Source: Asterias amurensis
Lineage: Eukaryota; Echinodermata; Asteroidea; Forcipulatida; Asteriidae
Length of the DNA stretch: 64,000 nt
Assembly: GCF_032118995.1 (NCBI RefSeq)
Contig: NC_092650.1
Coordinates: 15,126,501-15,190,500, forward strand
Direction of reading: 5' to 3'
Every line of letters starts with the position of its first letter. Position 1 is the first letter of the stretch. The translations under genes were made by a program, and so were the position numbers. The notes under the pieces are model-generated. The model saw only the letters and a list, made by a program, of their open reading frames with translations, was not told the DNA's origin and did not search any database. This document shows positions 11,914 to 22,672 of this stretch, one piece after another.

Positions 11914-12109
11914 TCAGTCAGACGATCCAAGACGAATGATAAAGGCTTCAAACTTTAAATAAGTCGAACCTGTATGGGTCTTTCAAACCTAGATTAAAAG
12001 GTAAGGGCCCAGGTCGTTGTCAAGCTGATTCACTGTACCAAATGTCCACAATTGAAACAATCGTCCAACGAACTTGAAAACGACCTGAGCCCCATGCTAC
12101 CTTATAATC

Positions 12110-13390
12110 TTCAGTTGTAAGATCCATACAGGTTCGACTTATTTAAAGTTTTCTGGTGGTCGGTGTACACTTTGAAGCCTATATCATTCGTCTTGGATCG
12201 TCTCACTGATATAAATAAAATGGAGTCGAAGCGTTTGAACACTTTTCTTAGACCCGAAAATGGCGCCCAGCAACCACGTGACCAAAAGAACTGGTCCCCC
12301 CATGTCGCAACTCTCCCAATATACGGCTCTGCTCGCGCTAAGCCTGGAGCGCCACCGCGCGATACCATTTCGTTACAATATGTTGAGATACACCAACTGT
12401 GAAGGCTAGTCTTTGACAATTACCAATGGTGTCCACTGCCTTTAATAAGTGAACTCACCACACATTAAAAAAAAAAATAATAATAATAATAATAATAATA
12501 CTAATAACGGAATGAGTAAATACATAATTAATTCATTAAGTATCTATAATTAAATAAATTAATAACTAAAATATGCAACCAAAAAAAAAATAATAATAAA
12601 TAAAAATATATATATACTATGAATGTCTTTGCTTTAGTTTCCGGGGTCCAATCAATCACCTGCATGCGAACGCAGTTCAGTCGACATATTTCAAAATTTT
12701 TGTCATAATGGGGGGGGGGGGTGTCTTCATCATGTATAACTATTTGTGAAGTATTGTGGCGGTTTGAAGCCGACGTTATTATTAATGGAATGTTATATAC
12801 TGAACAAAGAGTTGTTGTTGTTTTTTTACGTATATCGACTGGTTTTTCCGTGTATACTCGTTTTCTCTGCAGCCCCTTTTCGCAAAGGTAAACGCAAACA
12901 TAATACCCGTCCGAGTAATTGTGGTACATGATGTAGGTCTGGATTTATAGAAAACAAAGATAGCTCCACGGCATGGGGAACAAGAACTTACACGCTTGGC
13001 TGGTAGACCAATCAGTTGTGACGTCATCTATTGACTACCAGATAAGGCTAAGTGATCAAGGGTCATTGAGGTTTTCATGTAAACCATGCACCGGTCTTTT
13101 TGTTTGTATACGAAGTAAAGGCCACTGGCAATTACAGATTAGGATAATAATTATTAGATTATATTATGACACCATAATTCTATGTTTAATCTTGGTAGAG
13201 AACGAGGGAAATAATATGACCGTTTGCTGAAACCTAGGATGCACTGTAAGTTTATTAGTCAGTACAGAAACGTACGCTACGTATGGTATTATTGGGCCTT
13301 CCGCTCGGGGTCTTTGTAGTGTCTGGTCCGCAAACTGAGAGCAAGTTCGAACATGATCAGAAAACGCAGCAGACGACACTATACCATCGT
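12110..13390. repeat. Right arm of nested inverted duplication
   Basis: This is the inverted partner of 9617-12000. It keeps a trace of the zinc-finger upstream region at 12120-12240 but not the zinc-finger or acidic-tail coding part. A partial family 1 MITE end is at 12370-12445. Confidence 0.75.
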
Positions 13391-13596
13391 TGGACTCCTA
13401 CATTTTTGACCGGGGTGTTCTTGCTTAACACGTCTTTGTTTTCATCAAAATGACTTGTGTAATAGTTTAATTAGTTACACAATACACGCTACATCATCCA
13501 ACTTATACAATCAAAAAGAAACTAGACGTTAGGTGTTTGTGAACAAACACAAAGCTGTTCCGTGTTCTTTTGCTTTGATTATGTGTTAAAATTACC

Positions 13597-14110
13597 AAGG
13601 AGTCTATAACTGAAAAAAAAGTTTGAAAAATACTGTACAGTGTCTTGAGTTACGGTGCCTCTTCATGGGGTCACGGTAACCTAAGGCTAATCTCTAACGC
13701 CCAAGGAGTCTGTAACTGAAAAAAGTTAGAAAATCGGTTGTGTAGTTCTTGAGATATGGTGCCACTTCTGGTTGACCCGGAAGTAGAGGTCAACTTGGGG
13801 TCATGGATTTTCAAAGTTTATTTTTAATGCCTTAGGAGGACAAAACTGAACAAAAAGGATTGAAAATCGGTTGTATAGTACTTGGCGTATGGTCCCACTT
13901 CCAGTTCACCCGGACGTAGAGGCCAACATGGGGTCACGGGTTTTCACAGTCAATATTAATGTCAAGGAGTCTGTAAGTGAAAACAAATTGAAAATCGGTT
14001 GAGTAGTTCTTGAGATATGGTCCCACTTCCGGTTGACCCGGAAGTAGAGGCCAAATTGAGGTCACGGTTTTTCCAAATTTTTCTCCTATCCCCTCGGAGT
14101 CTTATAACTA
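13597..14110. repeat. About 130-bp degenerate tandem repeat
   Basis: Roughly four units start at about 13597, 13703, 13832 and 13964. Each carries AAGGAGTCTGTAACTGAAA, then AAAATCGGTTG, then TTGACCCGGAAGTAGAGG, then GGGGTCACGG. The first unit is shortened. It runs directly into the 53-bp array. Confidence 0.85.
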
Positions 14111-14116
14111 CAAACA

Positions 14117-14516
14117 GTCGACATTCTTAAAGAAGAATGTCGTCTTCCTGCGATAATTTATCTCGGAATGTCGACATCCTAAAAGTAGGATGTCGCCTTC
14201 CTGTGATAATTTATCTCGGGATGTCGACATCATAAAAGTAGGATGTCGTCTTGCTGTGATAATTTATCTCGGTATGTCGACATCCTAAACGTCAGTTGTC
14301 ATCTTCCTGTGATAATTTATCTCGGGAAGTCGACATTCTAAAAGAAGAATGTCGTTTTCCTGTGATAATTTATCTCGGAATGTCGATATCCCAAAAGTAG
14401 GATGTCGTCTTGCTGTGATAATTTATCTCGGGAAGTCGACATCCTAAAATTAGGATGTCGTCTTCCTGTGATAATTTATCTCGGGAAGTCGACATCCCGA
14501 AAGTAGGATTTTTTTG
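14117..14516. repeat. 53-bp tandem array, each unit a hairpin
   Basis: Eight units begin at 14117, 14170, 14223, 14276, 14329, 14382, 14435 and 14488 (the last partial). Each begins GTCGACATCCTAAAAGTAGG, forming a stem CGACATCCTA/TAGGATGTCG, followed by a conserved GTGATAATTTATCTCGG. Units 1 and 5 have paired changes in both arms (CGACATTCT with AGAATGTCG), so the stem is preserved. Unit 4 has lost the right arm. No protein is encoded. Confidence 0.93.
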
Positions 14517-15372
14517 TTGAAATGATTTTACTTGTATACGTTTTGTTAACTAGTATTACATTTCCAACAATATTTCTAATATTCATGGTAATAAACTACG
14601 TTAAACTAAAATATTGGACGAAACAAAATGTCCCACGTAAAACTCCATAAGGTTTGGAACATAATGGTCCCGTAAGTTCAAATATGCGCGAGACTTGCTT
14701 AGTCTACACAGAAGGTAATAAATAATTTATTACATGTACAAGCAAATGCAATCGTACAATAATAGAAAACAAAAACTAACAATCAATGCAAAACACATGT
14801 AGGGGATGGAGGGGCCCATCAAAAGCAAACCTTAACGAGTACGGACCCCCCCCCCCTTTTTTTTCTAACGAAGAAAGCAATGTAAGCAATTTTATTTAGT
14901 GGGTGTAATCTTATGTAGCGGCAAAACAATTCAAAATTACAGGAAGAACAAACACAAAAACAGTTAGCGTAAAATAAAACTTAACCATATATTTAAATGA
15001 AACAGATAAACAAAATACCCAACATAATTATAAAACATAAAAGGGAACACTAGTTGTGTGATAAAAATAAATACTAGAGAAAATGGGCTCCACAACTCTT
15101 GCTGGGAAAAAAACCATGACGAAATATACCATTGTTATCCATTAGAGACGTTTTGTAGTCACTTTGGTTGGGGAGCGAGGAATCTAGCAAAAAAAAACGA
15201 AAATCCCATGGCTGGGACATCAGTTTATACACCAGACAAATCTATTATATGGATATTCTTTTGAATATTTTATTTTCTGCATATGGTCCGTGATTCATGG
15301 TCCGTTGAATATAAGTCGGCGGTTGTGTATCGACAACAGACTTGTATCCTTTTGATCACCATCAGCCCCATG
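14517..15372. other. AT-rich sequence without recognised genes
   Basis: Only short open frames are present. There is a C-run followed by a T-run near 14847-14865. No RNA gene, repeat family shared with the rest of the window, or conserved protein was recognised. Confidence 0.6.
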
Positions 15373-15374
15373 TA

Positions 15375-16398
15375 CAGTCGTTTGACCAGTTCTGGATCAC
15401 TTCTTGAATTCACATGGTTTTTTGTTGCAATCTCTTTGATATCTTAAACAAAAAAGTTTATCAGTTTACCTAAACATGTCATAAAACTCACCAAGTATTC
15501 ACTGACAAAAAAAGATTAGTTCTTTTGAAGAGGCTTTGAGAAAAGTATCGTCACCTGTTTGACCAGTTCAGGATCAGTTGAATCTATTCTGAATCAGTAG
15601 AGTGCCCTTTATTGCAAACCCATACTCCCATTCATAAAACTGTCTCTCAAGGACACGACACATCAGAGGTGTGTTGGCATGGACTTGGACTTCATTTGTT
15701 TAGTGAATGTCATGCAAGTGTCTTCAATAGCAGCGCAAAAACCCAGCGACAAAACCACAAAACAACAGCAAAGGCAAATGAAAAAGTGAAGCGAACCTAA
15801 AAAGCATTATTGACCCCTCCAAGCTTAATTTTCTCACAAAATAAAAAATCTACAAGAATTTGTTGAAGTAATGTTTCTCAAAATCAACTAAATAAACTTT
15901 CTACTGCAGTAGTATGATTTTACCAGACTTAGTAAGTTAGTGCGGCACCATTTGACGCAATGAGATGTTGAGTGATCCCGAACTGGTCAAGGGTAAGTTG
16001 CCCCCTCAAAGAAGATTTTGATAACTTTGTCTCCTCAAAGAAACAAGATGACTGCACAGTAATTACAGGAATGTTTTTTACACATTCTTATCATTTTACA
16101 TAAATATTTTTTGCCCCGGCACTCCAATTCTAAAGGTAAGAAGTTTTAACAGTGTTTTTCAACCAACATTTTTCAACAAAAAAATGACAAATTTTGCAGA
16201 CAACCTTCAGGAAAACGGCCATAATTTATTTGCCGATGATGTTTGGCACCTTATTTTGGGTTTGTTGGTTTAATGGATGTTAATCTTCACATTTATCAAC
16301 AGAAATTGGTAATAATGAGAAATGATATAATTATTTGGTTATTGCAAAGTTGAAGTGATCCCGAACTGGTCAATGATCCCGAACTGGTCAAATGACTG
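15375..16398. mobile_element. 1-kb non-autonomous element with TA-flanked inverted ends
   Basis: The left end CAGTCGTTTGACCAGTTC and the right end, inverted CAGTCATTTGACCAGTTC, are each flanked by TA (15373-15374 and 16399-16400). This layout is typical of Tc1/mariner-type insertions. Extra copies of the terminal motif lie inside, near 15550 and 15972, and in tandem at the right end (16355 and 16375). The interior is AT-rich, with no transposase. Confidence 0.7.
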
Positions 16399-16786
16399 TA
16401 TAATAAACTTCAACGGCTGACGATTGCACTTTTGGTATTGTCATTGTTAAACTCCGGTTCCATTGTGTGCTGTCTGTTACCCTCCACACATAGATTTTCT
16501 TGTGAATAGTAGCTGTGTATGTTATAATTTTGAACTGAAGGCTTGATTTATTATGTAGAGGTCAGTGCTTGAGGCCAGTAAAAATATTGTGCACGTACAC
16601 CATGTAGTTTTTGTTGGAAACCGTTTGCTAACAGCCATTTATGTTACCCTTTGAAATAAAATCAGAAAATTTATAAGTTTGCTTGTTGCATAAAATTAAA
16701 TTGAAGATGATGCCTGAATTGATTTTTACAATCAGAGTTGGACTCTAGACTGACGTGTTGGACTCCTTGAACACTCCAAGTGGTTC

Positions 16787-16869
16787 AATAGTAAACTATT
16801 TGCACCACTGGCATTGTCTCTGGCGGCTGCGGTATCTACAAGGTTTAGATATGGGAGTTGAAGCTGTTC
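16787..16869. repeat. 83-bp direct repeat, distal copy (retroelement 3' end)
   Basis: It matches 17095-17177 with one visible difference; both include TTTGCACCACTGGCATTGTC and GGTTTAGATATGGGAGTTG. Position after the recombinase fits one member of a B1-A2-B2 split repeat of Ngaro elements. Confidence 0.75.
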
Positions 16870-17094
16870 TGTAGACACCGCAGCCCGGAAAAGGGTCACA
16901 CGGTTGAAAGGGGGTGGGTGGGTGTGGGTAAAATCAAAGGAAACTTACCGCCGGCCAGTTGTAAACGATTTGTGTACCTTTCCTTTGACTGCCTTGACTG
17001 GGTCGTCCTGGTCCATGAAACTCCTCACTCTCTGTCTTGCTATAACCGAGACTGCGAAGTATCCTACTCCGCCCTCAACGATGACAGTGGTGCA

Positions 17095-17177
17095 AATAGT
17101 GAACTATTTGCACCACTGGCATTGTCTCTGGCGGCTGCGGTATCTACAAGGTTTAGATATGGGAGTTGAAGCTGTTC
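17095..17177. repeat. 83-bp direct repeat, proximal copy, with a perfect dyad
   Basis: It is the partner of 16787-16869. Its left edge forms a perfect 15-bp inverted repeat, AGTGGTGCAAATAGT and ACTATTTGCACCACT, with a 2-base spacer (17086-17117). A dyad at this place is a candidate recombinase recognition site. Confidence 0.7.
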
Positions 17178-17574
17178 CTCCAACGTTTGCCCCTTCTTGG
17201 GCGACTTTTGAGAGCTCCAACCCGCCTACCCCAAATCTCACCCAATTCTCAAAAGGAGCGCGCTGGACTCGATGAAAAGAAACAGGTCAGGCAAACATTT
17301 GAAAAGGAAGCAAAACTTTGCGTTTATTATTTTGAACAAAGTGAGAACCCCAACCAACAGATAACTATGTGCCACCGGCCCAACTGCTGCAGGATGAAAG
17401 GCCAGGAGGAGCAAAACCTAACCATGGATGCGGGAAATCCTTGCCACCCGGGTCTTGCAAGACCACAACATGGCATCGGAGGGAGTTTATATATTTTAAA
17501 CAACTCGGCTGGGGATTTAAGGGGGGAATGTGAGCCCGCATAACCCCAATTATTTTTCAATTCCGAAAATTTGC

Positions 17575-18867
17575 TTATACTGTGGGCGGTGGGAAAGCTC
17601 TCTGGGCCCCAAAACCAGAGTTCAGTAGCCTGTAGAAATGGGCCGCCGCATCAGCAGCGGTGGATTGCTCATCGGGAGAAGCAACAGCATTTGACAGAAG
17701 TCGTACAGTTCGCTGCCGCCTCATTACCCTTTCAACCTCTGTATAGTGCTTGAAAGTCTTACGTGAAGCCCATCTGCAGTGGTCCATCACTTCTTCTTCT
17801 GTTGCGCCGAGGAACCGCTAGGTGATTGCGACTCCCGACCGTCCACCGTGGGCTCTCAGGAGTAGATCTTCGGGGTTGCTCGATGCAGAAAAGTACACTT
17901 TCAAACGAGAGTTAGGCCCATTACCTACGAAGGGCTTGCTTGCCAGGCTCTTCTTATTCGGTGCCAGGGGGCGAAAGAAATACCCATCAGTTAGGTCAAA
18001 CTTGTGCGATTTTGCCAACTCAAATAAAACCTGTACTGCACCGGCTGGGTTCATGTCTCCTTGGTCCTTCAGTTGCGGGACTATGATTAAGGCAGAATCG
18101 CCTTCTCTTACTGTCTTGCCGATTGTATGATTGAAGATAAAATCGCCCCCTTCGATCTTGGTTATCTCACAGGTTCTGGCTCTTCCCAAGTCGCCAGCAC
18201 GGTCGCCCGCCCACCACAGGCAAAGGAAGAAAGCCAAATCTCGCTGAAACACGTACTTATGCAAAAAGGGCTGTTGATCTTTTTCGGAGATTTCGATGCG
18301 TCTGACGATTTCCTTTACAAGTGATCGCAACTTGTCAGAAAACAGGGGAACAGCCTGTTTGGGGGTGACGTGGGACTCTGCCTGCTCCAGCTGAACTGCT
18401 TTTGCGTATCTGTGGACTTGATGTGAAAAACATGGATTTCCGAATTGGGCTCCCAACCGCCAGACCTCCGTTTTGCCGATGGAATTGAAATAGGCTCTCA
18501 GTTGTCCAATGTATGAGTCCACGGTGCCTGCGGCCAGTTTAGCCTGACATCCACAAGGAAAGAAACCGTGCTTGCCGAGATGAGTACATCCTAAGGCGTG
18601 AACTTGAGTGCGGCCCCTTGAGTCCCGATCAATAAGAAAGGTCACTATGTCTAGTGGCGTTGCCGAGTCCAAACCTTGCCCTTGAGTGTGGTATCCCTTT
18701 CCGTGGTGTGCTTGCAAGAAGACATCCAACGCCTTTACGAGTCTGCTCTTCTGTAAATCGTATGAACGGCTGTCCAGTTTGTTTTCCAACTCTCTGAGCC
18801 TGGCTGCTACCTTTTCCACCTTCAACAAAGAGAAAGGATTCCATAAATGCACAGATATTTGGATCAA
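17575..18867 (-). pseudogene. Tyrosine recombinase (integrase) of retroelement, with in-frame stop
   Basis: Recombinase of the phage-integrase fold that would integrate a circular DNA intermediate. Visible in order: an N-terminal helical core-binding region, the catalytic Arg in AGDRAGDLGR, a Lys-bearing GKTVREG turn, and HGGR (the HxxR motif). A TAG stop follows at 17818-17820. The same frame then continues into ATEEEVMDHCRWASRKTF and KHYTEV with the catalytic Tyr. One substitution therefore separates HxxR from the Tyr, and nothing else in the frame is broken there. It begins six bases after the stop of the RNase H frame, probably expressed by coupled or spliced translation in live relatives. 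Confidence 0.85.
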
Positions 18868-18873
18868 GGAACC

Positions 18874-20424
18874 TCAACATTCTATTTGGATACCTGTGGC
18901 CACACCCAGAATTGATCTTAGAAAAAACTGCAGCTTTCGGTGGAGCTTGAGGTATCCCAATAAGGACAAATGAACCTGGTCGGTTAGATCGAGCTGGGTG
19001 ATATGATCATTTGAAAAATAGAGCCAACCGACTTCGCAAGCTGCCTTCCTTAATGCAGAGTTGACAGCGGCCACTGAGCGGTTTGTGTCAACTAACTTTG
19101 TTTGGCACACCGATGAGACAACAAAAGTGCAAGCCGGGAACTCTTCTTTAAGTTGTTTCGCTGCTGTCCGGAAAACCCTTACAACTTCTAGCACATCGAC
19201 TGATGGATTTGCTGAACGACTGAAGTCATTATTGCCTCCGTGCAGGACTGCAACCTCAGGAAGACGAGCTCGGCAGGACCAAGCAAGGATGCGAAACAGA
19301 GTGCTGATATCCCCTCCTCTGGTGACTGACAACTTTACGTCTAGCTTACCGGGCCAGCCGAAACCCTTTAGTCCCTTGAACATTGAGTCAGACACCAAGA
19401 GAACTTTGTGCTGCTTAGGCTGGGAAAATTCTACCTGAGGTATATTGCTCGGTTGGAAGTAGCACTTGAAGGCCCACAGCTCGAAACCCAGTTCCTTTTT
19501 GTTGGGGATATATCCAGCCGAAGACGGGTATTCAAGGACCCCTGTATGAGTGGACTCTGCCAAACAAATTGCCCGGCGCGCAAAGGATTTCAGATGAGGC
19601 CACCAAACCTTGGGAGGCCTGTGTTTCGGGACAACGATCGTGACCGAGAAATCTCCCCATTCCAGGAAAAGCCTGATGGGAGATGCTACCAGAACGAAAG
19701 GTGGGAAAACATAAACCACTTCACCACGTGGACACTGCTGAGCAAAGGCATTTACGCCTGCGGACCCTGGGACCGGGAACCTTGAAAAAAACTTTAGTGG
19801 AGCTCCATCCACGCCAACCTGTACATTTGAAGGTAGGGCCATTAAATCCATGGTGAAACCCCTTCGACCCCCTAATTGCATTTGCAGGTGGTCCCACACG
19901 CGGGGGGACAGACGAGCGTCAGCTCTCGAAGTTTCCCTCGACGGAGCGTCGGCTGGATTTGACTTTGATGGGACCCAGGTTAGATGGAGGGAGAAATTTG
20001 CTTCCAGTGAGAGTACAAAAATTAGCCTTAGAACCCTTGCCAGTGCGGCCGATTTCGCTCTAAGGCCTGACCAGGCGTCTACCAAGCTCCTGGAATCGCC
20101 GATGACGTCAACCCGACGATTCCAGAGCGAGTCTAGAACCGAAAGCAAAACAAAATACAGAGCTAGGGCTTCTTTGAAGCAGATGTCGTTAAGTTGTACA
20201 ATATCTGCTTCCCAGTAGTCTCCAAAGGCGACACCTTCCTCTGGTGAAACCAAAGTACCGCCCCATCTATGGCCGGATGCATCTGCTGATAGAGCAATAG
20301 CTAGGTGGCGTTCTTGTTTCCAAGGAATTGGCTGTGAAAAGGAGTCGACGAAACGCCAAAATAGGACTTCGTCCCGTTCTTCCGCAGATAGAGGCGCCGG
20401 ATTCAGGTCATCGAGAGCTGCCAT
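18874..20424 (-). CDS. RNase H plus SGNH-hydrolase-like polyprotein segment of retroelement
   Basis: This 516-codon open frame is the 3' part of the element's pol. Residues about 45-160 are an RNase H domain: Asp in ALSADASG, Glu in FKEALAL, Asp in GDSRSLVDAW, and Asp in the closing NPADAPSR. Residues about 190-300 are the conserved post-RNase H module of DIRS-type elements, with VYVFPPFVL and PKHRPPKVWWP. Residues about 340-500 show SGNH hydrolase blocks: VLLVSDSM (nucleophile Ser), LHGGNND, and DQVHLS (Asp-x-x-His). Hydrolase domains are known as optional parts of Ngaro elements; their role is unknown. The frame is intact, but it depends on an upstream RT frame that is shifted by one base near 20495. 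Confidence 0.8.
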   Translation of the reverse strand: MAALDDLNPAPLSAEERDEVLFWRFVDSFSQPIPWKQERHLAIALSADASGHRWGGTLVSPEEGVAFGDYWEADIVQLNDICFKEALALYFVLLSVLDSLWNRRVDVIGDSRSLVDAWSGLRAKSAALARVLRLIFVLSLEANFSLHLTWVPSKSNPADAPSRETSRADARLSPRVWDHLQMQLGGRRGFTMDLMALPSNVQVGVDGAPLKFFSRFPVPGSAGVNAFAQQCPRGEVVYVFPPFVLVASPIRLFLEWGDFSVTIVVPKHRPPKVWWPHLKSFARRAICLAESTHTGVLEYPSSAGYIPNKKELGFELWAFKCYFQPSNIPQVEFSQPKQHKVLLVSDSMFKGLKGFGWPGKLDVKLSVTRGGDISTLFRILAWSCRARLPEVAVLHGGNNDFSRSANPSVDVLEVVRVFRTAAKQLKEEFPACTFVVSSVCQTKLVDTNRSVAAVNSALRKAACEVGWLYFSNDHITQLDLTDQVHLSLLGYLKLHRKLQFFLRSILGVATGIQIEC

Positions 20425-21697
20425 AAAAATACAGCATTCCCTCAGAAACAGGGACGCTGCCGGAAATACCAGGGCAAAACTTCGAGCTTTGCCGACAAAG
20501 CTGTAACTGCTTCAGAACCACCTGGCCCTGGGTTAGGATGGTTTCTCTTACCTCAGCAAAGGATACTTTTTTCTTTTCTGGTATCCAGAAAGACAGCGAG
20601 CTAGAACAAATGCCGAAGCCCAGATGAACCATACTGGTGGAAGGGACGAGATGACTTTTCTTCAGATTGACGAAATATCCAAGGTGTATCTGCATGTAGG
20701 CAACCACATAAAGGGCCCGCAAAGCCCTCATGTAGGATGTCTCCCCGGTTGCGCCCAACGGCAACTATAAAAAAAAAAGTAACTTCAAAATTAGGAGTGT
20801 GACCAATCCTTCTAACTTTTGTTCGAGTAGCATTCCCCGATGAATCTATCATCGATCCAGAGTTCCGTATGTATGCCTCTATTTCTAAGCCATGTTGAAA
20901 GGCATGAGCCTATGGAAGTGTATATATAGGCACTGTTTTTTAAGCCAAAAGGCAGTGTGGTATCTGTGAAAAAGTAACCCGCCCATTCAAAACCGCAGAG
21001 AGTAGCTGACTCTTCTGACAGAGAAACTTGCTTGTAGCCTTGGCTATCGTCCGTCCAACTTGAAGGGCGTGTCCTTGCACCAGAGGTTTGGGCCCTTCAT
21101 GGATAAAATTAAACGCGGCTTTTTGGGTTCGACTGTGAGTGCGTTTACACATCTAGGGGGTGTTACTTCGTGAATTCGACCCAAAACCGAAACTGAACCT
21201 TCTATCAAGCGCTTGGTGATTGTATCGTTGATAAACTGTACATACTCCTGACAAATCGGAGCGTTTAGAAAATACATCTCTGACGGACAGGCCGAATTGA
21301 AATGTCTCCCCCGGTACTCGCCCTTAAAAGGCTGGAAGAAATCAAACAGGTTGACTCCGTGATGAAGCCAGCCGCGGACCTCTTCTTTATTCACGGATTC
21401 CGATAAAACATCGTCCCAGGCATTTAAGTTATGGTTCAAGGAGCCGGCTACAAAAAAGTTTGGGTCTCGAAATCTAAGAGAATGCATATTTGGGGCTGCT
21501 CGACCCGCTATAACATCGTCTGGGCTCGGTGAATTAGGTACCGGGTGGTGGCTCGGGTTGCTATCGACGTTGAGCCATCGAAAAATTCCAGGCGTGCGCC
21601 TGGCTGCTTGTGCGTTAAAAGGGTCAAAGGTGGAGTTTTGAGACTTCTCCCAAGAATGACTGCCCAGAGCTCCCAAATACCGTCGGTAAGGATCCTC
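20425..21697 (-). pseudogene. Reverse transcriptase of Ngaro-like element, frameshifted
   Basis: The amino part (frame from about 21697 to 21044) ends VEPKKPRLILSMKGPNLW then DTPFKLDGR and a stop. The next block continues in another frame: DSQGYKQVSLSEESATLCGF, then FTDTTLPFGLKNSAYIY and LWIDDRFIG, a variant of the YxDD active site. A stop and an A-rich tract near 20765-20800 precede the thumb region (ALRALYVVAYMQIHLGYFVN) in the frame ending at 20408. Another one-base shift near 20495 leads into the RNase H frame through SFVGKARSF. At least three lesions are present, so no functional enzyme can be made. Confidence 0.85.
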
Positions 21698-21726
21698 CTA
21701 AAGGAAGGGACAATGAACAACCTTTA

Positions 21727-22500
21727 AAACCATGGTGAGTATGTGATACGGCGAAACACACAAAAAACCTGGTGCTCTTTTTAAACAGTGTCCTCCTTAC
21801 GCGGTGGCCTCACCACCGGATTTATTTCCACCGTAAACATCACGAAATGTGTTACCACGCTTTATGAACAAGATAAATATTTATTATAACTGTATGCTTA
21901 GTATAAACTTAAATAGCATCTAAACTTTTTTCTTTTTTTTATTGCTCTATGGACACCCTTTGTTGATTCTGTGTTCTCAAACAAAATCATGTTATCTCGA
22001 CTCAACACCTGTGTAGTTCGTAAAGTACTCAAAATAACATTCTTCTCGCTGTATGCCAATTATTCATTTAAATGATGCCAACGCGCCTGAAGAGCGCAGC
22101 CTAGTCTGGAAATTGCTGTAGTAAATGTCTCTGTAGTGCATCTGACCATGGAGGTAGAAATTTCTACCTCCATGGTCTGACTAAGTTCGGAGCTATTGGT
22201 CTGCGTTCAGACCACCACTTATTTAACAGAACTTTGTCACACCCTGCACTCTCTGTAACCGCAAAACCACAACAAACATTTACCGCCAATACGATCGCGC
22301 GCGCGCGTTTCCATGCATTCCATGCTGCATAGGGCTTACTAGAATAAAAGTTTTCCTTTTTGCGGCAGCATTTTATGCAGCCTTAAACGATTTATATATT
22401 AGGCCTGTAAGAATATACTTTTCTCTGATTTCATATGGGGGGGGCAAGAGGGGGGGCAAAGGTTCTGAGCGGGGGGGGGCGCCGCCCCCCCCCTGCCCCC
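21727..22500. other. Non-coding stretch with a perfect 34-bp palindrome and G/C runs
   Basis: No gene was recognised. A perfect palindrome is at 22144-22177 (GACCATGGAGGTAGAAA and its inverse). At 22440-22500 there are long G runs followed by GCGCCGC and long C runs, which could form a very stable stem or G-quadruplexes. Confidence 0.6.
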
Positions 22501-22501
22501 T

Positions 22502-22670
22502 GCGTTTAGATGGTTGATTTCGAGACCTCAAGTTCTAAATCTGAGGTCTCGAAATCAAATTCGTGGAAAATTACTTCTTTCTCAAAAACTATGGCACTTT
22601 AGAGGGAGCCGTTTCTCACAATGTTTTATACCATCAACCTCTCCCCATTACTCGTCACCACGAAAGGTTC
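22502..22670. repeat. Family 1 MITE, broken by insertion
   Basis: This half copy starts at the internal TTTAGATGGTTGATTTCGAG hairpin and runs to AAAGGTT, where the palindrome-array element at 22673 begins. Confidence 0.8.
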
Positions 22671-22672
22671 GT

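Larger units (their letters stand above)
9617..12000. repeat. Left arm of nested inverted duplication
   Basis: Segments here reappear inverted at 12110-13390: 9690-9780 against 13276-13390, 10400-10760 against 12940-13290, 10790-10850 against 12480-12545, and 11890-12000 against 12120-12240. Order is kept and the segments are separated by indels, so this is a second palindrome centred near 12060. The 9.6-kb end is shared with the large inverted duplication. Confidence 0.75.
16787..21700 (-). mobile_element. Ngaro-like (DIRS order) tyrosine-recombinase retroelement, decayed
   Basis: On the minus strand the order is reverse transcriptase, RNase H, an SGNH-hydrolase-like domain, tyrosine recombinase, then a pair of 83-bp direct repeats at the 3' side. 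This is the order and 3' split-repeat layout known for Ngaro elements. No gag-like frame or 5' partner repeat was found, so the 5' end looks truncated near 21700. Frameshifts in the RT and an in-frame stop in the recombinase show that it is inactive by itself. Confidence 0.8.

Noticed and set aside
14117-14516. Possible CRISPR-like array
   Set aside because: The units are contiguous 53-mers with no unique spacers, and the genome is animal.
17166-17543. Open frame with CHRPNCC on the plus strand near the retroelement 3' end
   Set aside because: No family was recognised, it overlaps the 83-bp repeat, and it runs opposite to the element. It is left as an unexplained frame, not called a gene.
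19061-20218. Several open frames on the plus strand at 19-20 kb
   Set aside because: They are shadows of the RNase H/SGNH frame on the minus strand.
22440-22500. G-run and C-run stretch as a regulatory quadruplex
   Set aside because: Homopolymer runs of this kind recur in the paralogous repeats, and nothing links them to a gene.
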